Of a stretch of 17,117 bases of DNA, positions 1-6,275 are shown piece by piece. Location: assembly GCA_003650445.1 (NCBI GenBank), contig QMQE01000037.1, positions 1-17,117 of the forward strand, written 5' to 3'. Within the stretch, counting starts at the first letter, position 1, and every line of letters begins with the position of its first letter. Origin of the DNA: Acidobacteriota bacterium. GTDB lineage: Bacteria > Acidobacteriota > Holophagae > Thermotomaculales > Thermotomaculaceae. A program made the translations under genes and the position numbers. The notes beneath the pieces were generated by a model. The model had not been told where the DNA came from. It saw only the letters and a program-made list of their open reading frames with translations, and made no database searches.

Positions 1-255
1 CCGGTTGGGAAAACGCTGAAACCGGCACTCAAGGCCGCACTTGGGCGAAAACGCGCTGAAATCAACGCCATGGTAAGCCGGAAACTGGCGGATGCAGGTG
101 AACTCAGTGACCGCCTGCTGCCCGGTGGCGTTCCCCAGGAACGTTGTTTCAATCTTTTTTATTTCATGAACCGTTATGGCGGGCTGAATTTTGTACAATG
201 GGTATTGGAACAGCACCGGTTTGAATCACAGGTTCTGGAGGTTGGCCATGCTTGA
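1..255 (+). CDS. bshC: Bacillithiol biosynthesis cysteine-adding enzyme BshC (C-terminal fragment)
   Basis: Only the last 84 codons are in the window; the reading frame is open from base 1 and stops at TGA 253-255. BshC is the putative enzyme that adds cysteine to glucosaminyl-malate in the last step of bacillithiol synthesis in the cytoplasm. The visible part has the typical BshC ending: a basic helix (KPALKAALGRKRAEINAM), then LLPGGVPQERCFNLFYFMNRYG, which resembles the family's C-terminal 'P-G-QER-N-YF-YG' block. The downstream neighbours bshB1 and bshA make this assignment firm. The stop overlaps the start of bshB1 by 8 bases, so the two are probably translationally coupled. The ATG at 70 is internal, not a start. 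The catalytic part lies outside the window and cannot be assessed. Confidence 0.88.
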   Translation, partial: PVGKTLKPALKAALGRKRAEINAMVSRKLADAGELSDRLLPGGVPQERCFNLFYFMNRYGGLNFVQWVLEQHRFESQVLEVGHA

Positions 256-976
256 CATCCTTGCAATCGGGGCACACCCGGACGACATTGAAATATTCAT
301 GGGAGGCGCCCTGGCCGCATTCCACGCGCAGGGCCTGAAAACCGGCATCCTGGATCTGACACGGGGCGAGGCCGGCACCTACGGCTCGGCTGAAACCCGC
401 AGCCTCGAGCTGGCAAAAGCCACGAAAATTCTGAAAGCACAGCACCGTTTTACTCTGGATTTGCCTGATGGGAATGTCCGGAACACAGATTCGGCCCGGC
501 GGAAGGTCATTGAAGTCATACGAGAGAACCGGCCGGAACTGGTGTTTACTTTCGCAGACGTCCCCATGCGACACCCGGATCACCGGACAACCGGGGAGAT
601 TGTCCGGCAATGCGTATTCCTCGCCGGTTTGGAAAAGTTTGACACGGGGCAGCCGCCTTTTCGCCCCTCCGCCTGCATCGGCTTTCCCGAACTGATTCCG
701 ACAGGTGAACCGGATTTCGTGGTGGATATCACTGAGTTCTGGGAAATAAAGCTTGAGGCCATCCGGGCATACGGCTCACAGGTCACGGCCAAAGGGGAGA
801 ATGACGGCAACACAAAAACATTTATCCGTTCTAACCGTTTCTGGGAAATTCTGGAAGCCAGGGCCGTTATGGCTGGAGCAAAAGTCGGTGCAAACTTTGG
901 CGAACCATTTTTCAGCAACCAGCCGCTGCGAATCCACGACGTAATGGCACCATTCATCAAGCAGGGGCCCCGATAG
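248..976 (+). CDS. bshB1: Bacillithiol biosynthesis deacetylase BshB1
   Basis: This is a 242-residue PIG-L/LmbE-type zinc deacetylase that removes acetate from N-acetylglucosaminyl-malate, the second step of bacillithiol synthesis. The zinc site is visible: AHPDD at residues 9-13 (H10, D13) and RHPDHR at 108-113 (H112), matching the ligand spacing known for the Bacillus enzymes. The LTRGEAGTYGSAE segment at 38-49 is characteristic of the BshB1 branch. The start is the ATG at 248: it has GGAG at 237-240 seven bases upstream and gives the canonical N-terminus MLDILAIGAHPDD. An in-frame ATG at 191 would add 19 residues unlike the family. It overlaps bshC by 8 bases and ends 12 bases before bshA, so all three form one operon. 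Confidence 0.95.
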   Translation: MLDILAIGAHPDDIEIFMGGALAAFHAQGLKTGILDLTRGEAGTYGSAETRSLELAKATKILKAQHRFTLDLPDGNVRNTDSARRKVIEVIRENRPELVFTFADVPMRHPDHRTTGEIVRQCVFLAGLEKFDTGQPPFRPSACIGFPELIPTGEPDFVVDITEFWEIKLEAIRAYGSQVTAKGENDGNTKTFIRSNRFWEILEARAVMAGAKVGANFGEPFFSNQPLRIHDVMAPFIKQGPR

Positions 977-988
977 GAGACAAGGTAC

Positions 989-2146
989 ATGAAAATCGCA
1001 ATTCTGAACTACCACCGAATGGGCGGATCCGGCATTGTCGCCTATGAAATCGGCCGGGCCATGGCGGAAGAGATGGGCCATATGGTTCATTTTGTCGGGC
1101 TGGAACCCCCTTTTCGCCTTGGAGAACAGTATTCGGACCGCATCAAATTCCACAAGGTCTGGCTGAAGGATTATCCGGTTTTCAACTACCCACCCTACAC
1201 TCTGGCACTGGCTTCCCAGCTCAGCGAACTCATCGTCAAGTGTAACATTGACGTGATTCACAGCCATTACGCCCTGCCCCACGCAGTCGCGGCGCTCCTG
1301 GCCCGGGACATCGCAGGACGGGACGTAAAATGCATCACCACGCTGCATGGCACTGATATCACGGTTGTGGGCGCTCATCCCACCATGAAAAACATCACCT
1401 GCCACGCCCTGATGAAGTGTGACGCGGTGACGGCGGTATCCAATTATCTGCGAAAAGAGACGGAAGAGATTTTCGGACTGCCAGAGGGACGGGTTCAGAC
1501 CATTTACAACTTTTTAAATCCCGAGTTTTTCAATCCTGCCCTTAACCGGAAGGCCCGATTGAATCCCGAAAATGATTTTGTGTGTCTGCATATCTCAAAC
1601 CTTCGCCAGGTCAAAAGGCCACTGGATGTAATCCGAATCTTCTACAGATTGCAAGAGAAATCCACACGCCCCATGAAGCTCTGGATTCTAGGGGAAGGGC
1701 CCATGCAGTCTGAGATGATGGCTTTGGCAGCGAGTCTCGGTATTGAAGATAAGGTTCGGTTCATGGGAATTTTCACCAACATCGGCTCCATTGTTGCCAG
1801 TGCTGACCTGTTAATTATGCCAAGCAGTCAAGAATCCTTCGGATTGTCCGCGCTGGAGGCAATGGCCTGTGGACTTCCGGTACTGGCGGCACGGGCCGGG
1901 GGCCTGCCGGAGGTGGTGAAAGACGGGGAAACCGGATTTTTGTTTCCCACCGGTGATGTCGGTGCTGCCGCGAAAAAAGGACTGCAACTCGTTCAGAATC
2001 CCTCTCTCCTGCGTTCTATGGGGAAACACGCGGCCAGACACGCAGTGGAGGCCTTCAATATGGACACGATCGTTCATCAATACAACGATCTATATGCGGA
2101 CGCAATAGCAGGAAAAAGGAAAGGAGAACAGCCATCAAGCACCTGA
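989..2146 (+). CDS. bshA: Bacillithiol biosynthesis glycosyltransferase BshA
   Basis: This is a 385-residue GT4 (GT-B fold) retaining glycosyltransferase that joins UDP-N-acetylglucosamine to L-malate, the first committed step of bacillithiol synthesis. The N-terminal glycine loop GGSG (12-15), the acceptor-domain motifs HSHYALPHA (91-99) and TLHGTDIT (118-125), and the donor-site E-x7-E pair ESFGLSALE (E282, E290) are all present. Length and motif order match the BshA subfamily rather than generic GT4 enzymes. GGAG at 976-979 supports the ATG at 989. Its 3' end contains AAGGAG (2121-2126), which appears to serve the next gene, whose proposed start lies inside bshA. The protein should be cytoplasmic. 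Confidence 0.94.
   Translation: MKIAILNYHRMGGSGIVAYEIGRAMAEEMGHMVHFVGLEPPFRLGEQYSDRIKFHKVWLKDYPVFNYPPYTLALASQLSELIVKCNIDVIHSHYALPHAVAALLARDIAGRDVKCITTLHGTDITVVGAHPTMKNITCHALMKCDAVTAVSNYLRKETEEIFGLPEGRVQTIYNFLNPEFFNPALNRKARLNPENDFVCLHISNLRQVKRPLDVIRIFYRLQEKSTRPMKLWILGEGPMQSEMMALAASLGIEDKVRFMGIFTNIGSIVASADLLIMPSSQESFGLSALEAMACGLPVLAARAGGLPEVVKDGETGFLFPTGDVGAAAKKGLQLVQNPSLLRSMGKHAARHAVEAFNMDTIVHQYNDLYADAIAGKRKGEQPSST
2121..2136 (+). promoter_or_regulatory. Ribosome binding site with probable ATC start codon
   Basis: AAGGAG at 2121-2126 is followed by seven bases and then ATC at 2134-2136, the ideal spacing for a start. Reading from this ATC in the transporter frame gives (M)KHLKKLAPYLHRHR, the usual basic amphipathic N-terminus of ABC exporters. 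The first in-frame ATG (2179) has no ribosome binding site and would remove this helix. No ATG, GTG or TTG lies in frame between them. The site sits inside the last 13 bases of bshA, implying translational coupling. Confidence 0.65.
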
Positions 2147-3888
2147 AAAAGCTCGCGCCCTACCTGCACCGGCACCGCATGGCCATCAGCGTCGGATTTG
2201 TGTTCCTCGTACTGCAGAATTATACGATTTCCAGAATTCCGGCCTACATGCGGGGGATGCTGGATGAAATCACCGGCGCCAATCGTCTCCCGGTCATTCT
2301 GAACAACATCAAACTGGCACTGCTCTTTACTGCACTGACCGTTATCTCCATGTACGCGATGCGGAAACTCATCATCGGGGTATCCAGAAAAATCGAGTTT
2401 CAGCTTCGTTCAGACATTTTTGCCAAGTTTCTGCGCCTTGACGCCATGTTTTTCCGCTTCCGGGAAACCGGTGACCTGGTGTCCCGCAGTACCAATGACC
2501 TCAACGACGTCCGTACACTCCTCGGGCCGGGGATGATGTACGTGCCCAACTCTTTAAGCCGGATTGCCTTGTTCTTACCTATCATGTTCTCCCTCAGTCC
2601 CCGGCTCATGGTGTGGGTTATAGCGTTAATCACGGTGGTAGTCGTGATGATTGTTTTTCTGATGCCGCTTCTAAGAGTTCGCTTTCGACAAGTCCAGGAG
2701 GCTTCCGCCGCCATTCACGCCCGGGTCTGGCAGGACATTTCAGGTATTGAAACAATCAAGCTCCATACGCTGGAGAAAGTGGAAACCGACCGTTTCGCAA
2801 AGCTGAATCAATGGTATATTGGCAAGCAAATGGATTTGGTCCGCTACCGGGGCTTCATGTGGCCCTTTTTCGTCTTTGTATTTTCTCTTGCAGAGTTGCT
2901 GATTCTGGTAGTCGGCGGGCATCAGGTTATTTCCGGTGCCATGACCATCGGCCAGCTTCTTCAGTTCAATATCCTCGTTTCCTACCTCACCTTTCCCATC
3001 CTCTCCCTGGGCTGGGTCATGTCCCTTATCCAGCAGGGAATCAGTGCCATGGGCCGGATCAGTGAAATTCTGGACGCACCGGAAGAAAACCACGAGGATA
3101 AAAAAGACATCCCGGACGGGGAATTGGCGGTCAAGGTAAGGGGACTCAGCTTTTGCTATCCAAAGTCCAAAGAAATGGTACTGAAAAATATCTCCATGGA
3201 CATCCAGGAGGGGGAAACAGTGGGAATTACCGGGCCCATCGGCTGCGGAAAATCCACACTGGCGGAGCTCCTCATCGGTATTCTCCAGGCCAAACCGGGT
3301 ATGATTTCCATCAACGGTATGGACATCTCGGAAGTTTCCGCCACAAGGTTAGGGAACCATGTAACTCTGGTGCCTCAGGACCCCTTCCTGTTTACCCGGA
3401 CTATCGCCGAAAATATTGCGCTGGGGGAAACGGCACCTGAACCGGAAGCGGTTTTGTCTGCCGCAAAAAAAGCCGGATTGGAAAAAGACCTCGCCGCATT
3501 TCCAAAGGGAATCAATGAAATGGTGGGAGAACGGGGGATTACCCTCTCCGGTGGACAGAAACAGCGGGTTGCCATTGCCCGGGCACTGTATCGGCCGGCA
3601 TCTCTCCTGGTCCTGGACGACGCCCTTTCTTCCGTGGACTCCCGCACTGAAGCAAAAATTCTTCAGGCTCTCAGTGGGGAAAAGCAGGAGCGGGCTGTGG
3701 TCATTATCTCCCACCGAATCAGCGCCCTGAAGAACGCTGATAGAATTTATGTACTGGATGAAGGAAGGGTCATGGAATCCGGCACACATGTCGAATTGAT
3801 TGGGAAAGATGGCCTTTACCGAAAACTCGCCCAACTGCAACAGATGGAAGGGGAAGCCGTTTCGGAACAAAATGAGGGGAAAGCATGA
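2134..3888 (+). CDS. ABC exporter half-transporter, degenerate-site subunit (BmrC/TM287-like)
   Basis: This is a type IV ABC exporter half-transporter, 584 residues if it starts at ATC 2134 (569 from ATG 2179). An N-terminal six-helix membrane domain (about residues 15-310) is followed by an ATPase domain. Numbered from 2134, the motifs are Walker A GPIGCGKST (367-375), Q-loop VPQDPF (around 415), signature LSGGQ (471-475), Walker B LLVLDD (D495, D496) and H-loop ISHR (H527). The catalytic Glu after Walker B is Asp, the mark of the degenerate site in heterodimeric exporters such as TM287/288, BmrCD and LmrCD. The stop overlaps the next gene's start by ATGA. It is fused in transcription, and probably translation, to bshA. 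Substrate is unknown; drug, lipid or thiol-related compounds are all possible. The start codon is the least certain point. Confidence 0.9.
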   Translation: MKHLKKLAPYLHRHRMAISVGFVFLVLQNYTISRIPAYMRGMLDEITGANRLPVILNNIKLALLFTALTVISMYAMRKLIIGVSRKIEFQLRSDIFAKFLRLDAMFFRFRETGDLVSRSTNDLNDVRTLLGPGMMYVPNSLSRIALFLPIMFSLSPRLMVWVIALITVVVVMIVFLMPLLRVRFRQVQEASAAIHARVWQDISGIETIKLHTLEKVETDRFAKLNQWYIGKQMDLVRYRGFMWPFFVFVFSLAELLILVVGGHQVISGAMTIGQLLQFNILVSYLTFPILSLGWVMSLIQQGISAMGRISEILDAPEENHEDKKDIPDGELAVKVRGLSFCYPKSKEMVLKNISMDIQEGETVGITGPIGCGKSTLAELLIGILQAKPGMISINGMDISEVSATRLGNHVTLVPQDPFLFTRTIAENIALGETAPEPEAVLSAAKKAGLEKDLAAFPKGINEMVGERGITLSGGQKQRVAIARALYRPASLLVLDDALSSVDSRTEAKILQALSGEKQERAVVIISHRISALKNADRIYVLDEGRVMESGTHVELIGKDGLYRKLAQLQQMEGEAVSEQNEGKA

Positions 3889-5621
3889 AAACCCCGGATA
3901 AGAAAAAGCGGCTTTTCAAGCGATTGATCCCCACTTTACGTAAACACGTCCGCCTCGCTGTCCTTTCCGTGTTACTGATGATTCTGGTGGATCTTGCCGG
4001 TGTGCTCAAGCCATGGTTGATGAAAACCGGGATTGACCGCTTTGTTCGAAGGGGTGATATCCCGGGACTTACCCGCATCGGACTCATCCTTGCCGCTGTC
4101 CTGATTGCGGGCTTCCTGCTTCAGGTCATATTTACCATCACCGTTCAATACCTCGGCCAGCGACTCCTTTTTGACCTTAGAATGGAACTGTTTCAAAAAC
4201 TCATGCGCCTCCCTGCATCCTATTTTGACAAAACCCCCCTTGGCAAAACCCTGACCCACATTACCAGTGATGTGGAGGCAATCCGGGAATTCATCTCTGA
4301 CGGCATTGTCACAGTGACGGGGGATATCCTGAAAATTCTCTTCATCGCCGCCGCCATGGTCATGCTCAGCCCCAGACTGGCACTGGCCGCCTTTCTTACA
4401 CTGCCCGTCTTTGTTATTGCCACCGGTATATTCCGTAAATCCATACGAAGCGGTTTTCGGGATGTGCGAAAAGCCAACAGTGACATCAACACCGTACTGA
4501 CGGAAACCATCGGCGGCGCAAGGGAAATCCAGCTATTTCAGACAAAGGAAGAACGGGCGGCTGCATTCGAAGTCTGCAATCACAGCTACCTGTCTGCCTA
4601 CCTGAGAGTAATTCAGGCCTATGCCCTTTATTTCCCGGTGCTGGAAATTGTTTCCAACGGCGGGATGATTCTGATTCTCCTCACTGCCCACTTTTTCATG
4701 GGAACCGCCCTTGAACCCGGTGTTATTTTCGCCTTTTTTGCCTACATCAACATGTTTTTCTTTCCGTTGAGGCAGATGGCGGAAAAATTCAACCTCTTTC
4801 AAGCCGCCATGGCTGCCACCGAACGGGTTTTTCACCTGCTGGACCAGCCGGAACAAATCAGTGAAGTGGCTGTCCCAGCCGAATTTCCCGAAACCGGCAA
4901 ACTGGAAATCCAATTTCAGAACGTCACCTTCGGTTATGACCCTGCCCAGCCGATTTTGAAAAACGTCAGCTTTGAAATCCTGGCCGGTGAAAAAGTCGCC
5001 TTCGTTGGTGCCACCGGTTCCGGCAAAACCACCGTTATCAAACTCATCAACCGCCTCTACGATATCGGGGACGGAAAGATACTTATCAATGGCAGAGAAA
5101 TCCGGGAACTGCCTGCCCGAAGCCTCCGGAAGCGGATTGCCACGATTCCCCAGGACCCCTTTCTCTTTACCGGCAGCATTGCGGACAACATCTCTCTACA
5201 CCGCCCCGGCATTTCGGACAGTGACATTCGCCTGGCGGCGGAAAAATCCCGTGCCAGCCATTTTATCGAAACCCTGCCCAACAGGTTTGATGAAGCCATA
5301 CTCGAATCCGGGAAACGGCTCTCTGCCGGGCAGAGACAGCTCCTGGCATTTACCCGGGCACTTACAAGTGAACCGGAACTGGTAATCCTGGATGAAGCCA
5401 CCGCCAATATTGACTCTGAAAGCGAACACCTCATTGAGGCCGCCGTGGAAGAAATTACACGGGAGCGAACCGCCATCATTATTGCCCACCGCCTCTCCAC
5501 CATCCGAAGAGTGGATCGGATTTTTGTCTTTCACAAGGGGAAACTGGTGGAATCCGGCACCCATGAAGAACTCCTGCAAAAAAACGGCCTGTATTGCAGA
5601 TTCCTTCCGGAAAAGGAATAG
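3885..5621 (+). CDS. ABC exporter half-transporter, catalytic subunit (BmrD/TM288-like)
   Basis: This 578-residue half-transporter is the partner of the preceding gene. The membrane domain spans about residues 20-310 with helices near 23-45, 66-90, 143-180 and 250-295. The ATPase domain has Walker A GATGSGKTT (375-383), Q-loop IPQDPF (421-426), signature LSAGQ (479-483), Walker B LVILDEATANID with the catalytic Glu E504, and H-loop H535. Here the Glu is intact but the signature is LSAGQ rather than LSGGQ. In the heterodimer this variant signature would face the Asp-containing site of the partner, leaving one canonical and one degenerate ATP site. The ATG overlaps the previous stop (ATGA), with GAGGGG just upstream, so equimolar synthesis is likely. 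It acts in the inner membrane; the substrate is not evident from sequence. Confidence 0.93.
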   Translation: MKTPDKKKRLFKRLIPTLRKHVRLAVLSVLLMILVDLAGVLKPWLMKTGIDRFVRRGDIPGLTRIGLILAAVLIAGFLLQVIFTITVQYLGQRLLFDLRMELFQKLMRLPASYFDKTPLGKTLTHITSDVEAIREFISDGIVTVTGDILKILFIAAAMVMLSPRLALAAFLTLPVFVIATGIFRKSIRSGFRDVRKANSDINTVLTETIGGAREIQLFQTKEERAAAFEVCNHSYLSAYLRVIQAYALYFPVLEIVSNGGMILILLTAHFFMGTALEPGVIFAFFAYINMFFFPLRQMAEKFNLFQAAMAATERVFHLLDQPEQISEVAVPAEFPETGKLEIQFQNVTFGYDPAQPILKNVSFEILAGEKVAFVGATGSGKTTVIKLINRLYDIGDGKILINGREIRELPARSLRKRIATIPQDPFLFTGSIADNISLHRPGISDSDIRLAAEKSRASHFIETLPNRFDEAILESGKRLSAGQRQLLAFTRALTSEPELVILDEATANIDSESEHLIEAAVEEITRERTAIIIAHRLSTIRRVDRIFVFHKGKLVESGTHEELLQKNGLYCRFLPEKE

Positions 5622-5679
5622 GAGTAGGAAAAAACAGGGAACACCCCAATCCGAATCTTGCCCCCCACTCCTACTCCTA
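5619..5679 (+). repeat. 10-bp inverted repeat after the ABC exporter genes
   Basis: TAGGAGTAGG (5619-5628, overlapping the exporter stop codon) is exactly complementary to CCTACTCCTA (5670-5679), separated by 41 bases. The right arm is part of a short hexamer tandem (ACTCCT, 5667-5682), so it could pair in more than one register. There is no U-tract directly after it, so it is not a standard terminator. It could act as an mRNA 3'-end stabiliser or partial terminator before the PilZ-like gene. Confidence 0.4.
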
Positions 5680-5755
5680 CTCTTCAAAAAGACAACTCTT
5701 TACAAATTGACGGGAGAATGAGAAAGTATATCCAGTTAACCAAGGAGAGTGGAAT

Positions 5756-6172
5756 ATGAACGGGGAAGGTGAAAAGAAAAAGTTGGTAAAACGGCTTAAA
5801 ATGCAGGTTCGGTTCAGCAAAGCCAGCAATTTCCAGCCGGGCCTGATAACAGAAATTTCCACAAGAGGCCTGACATTGCTCTGCAAAGAAAAACCGGAGA
5901 ACCGGACCATTACACTGTCACTTGCTTACCAGTCCCTGACGACAGATATCGTCTGCGAGGCTTTAAGACAGAAAACCGTGGACATACACGGCCACACACT
6001 GAATCATCTGGAGTTAAAAATTGTTGCGGCACCCCTTTCTTACCTGGACATCGTCGATGCCATTGATGCACAGCAGGAACAGAGTACCGCCGCAGCACCA
6101 GCCGAACCTCCTGCTTCAAAAGATACAGAAGAAGAAATCATGGAACTGCTGCCGGAGGATCTTGAAGAGTAA
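5756..6172 (+). CDS. PilZ-domain-like protein with acidic C-terminal tail
   Basis: A 138-residue soluble protein. Residues about 13-40 resemble the start of a PilZ domain: a basic strand KRLKMQVRF followed by GLITEISTRGLTL, which fits the PilZ '(D/N)xSxxG' motif with Glu in place of Asp/Asn. PilZ domains bind cyclic di-GMP or act as adaptors in pilus and motility control. The RxxxR arginine motif is not cleanly present (KKLVKRLK), so nucleotide binding is doubtful. The last 35 residues are Ala/Pro- and Glu-rich and likely disordered. AGGAG at 5743-5747 with an 8-base spacer fixes the ATG. It lies 134 bases after the exporter genes and may have its own promoter: TTGACG at 5707-5712 is a possible -35, but its spacing to TATATC is only 14 bases. 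It faces the pil genes across a convergent junction. Assignment is moderate. Confidence 0.6.
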   Translation: MNGEGEKKKLVKRLKMQVRFSKASNFQPGLITEISTRGLTLLCKEKPENRTITLSLAYQSLTTDIVCEALRQKTVDIHGHTLNHLELKIVAAPLSYLDIVDAIDAQQEQSTAAAPAEPPASKDTEEEIMELLPEDLEE

Positions 6173-6190
6173 ACGGCACAGAAATAAAGA

Positions 6191-6206
6191 TACACGTAAA
6201 CGTGTG
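6191..6206. repeat. Small ACACG/CGTGT hairpin at the convergent junction
   Basis: ACACG-TAAA-CGTGT (about 6192-6205) forms a perfect 5-bp stem with a 4-base loop, 19 bases after the PilZ-like stop codon. There is no U-tract on either side. It may work with the larger hairpin downstream to end transcription or protect the mRNA. Confidence 0.3.
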
Positions 6207-6221
6207 TACCCAATGGGGAGA

Positions 6222-6262
6222 GCAGGGAGTTGTTCATAAACAGTTAATCGCAACTCCCCTGC
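6222..6262. terminator. Candidate bidirectional hairpin between convergent genes
   Basis: GCAGGGAGTTG (6222-6232) pairs with CAACTCCCCTGC (6251-6262) through 11 base pairs with a single bulged C and an 18-base loop. It lies between the PilZ-like stop (6172) and the acyl-CoA dehydrogenase stop (6276), where a shared terminator is expected. Neither strand shows a clear U-tract afterwards, so Rho-independent function is unproven. Confidence 0.5.
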
Positions 6263-6275
6263 CCACCCATGAGGC

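Noticed and set aside
5707..5732. Promoter for the PilZ-like gene (TTGACG and TATATC)
   Set aside because: The spacer is only 14 bases, too short for a confident sigma-70 promoter.
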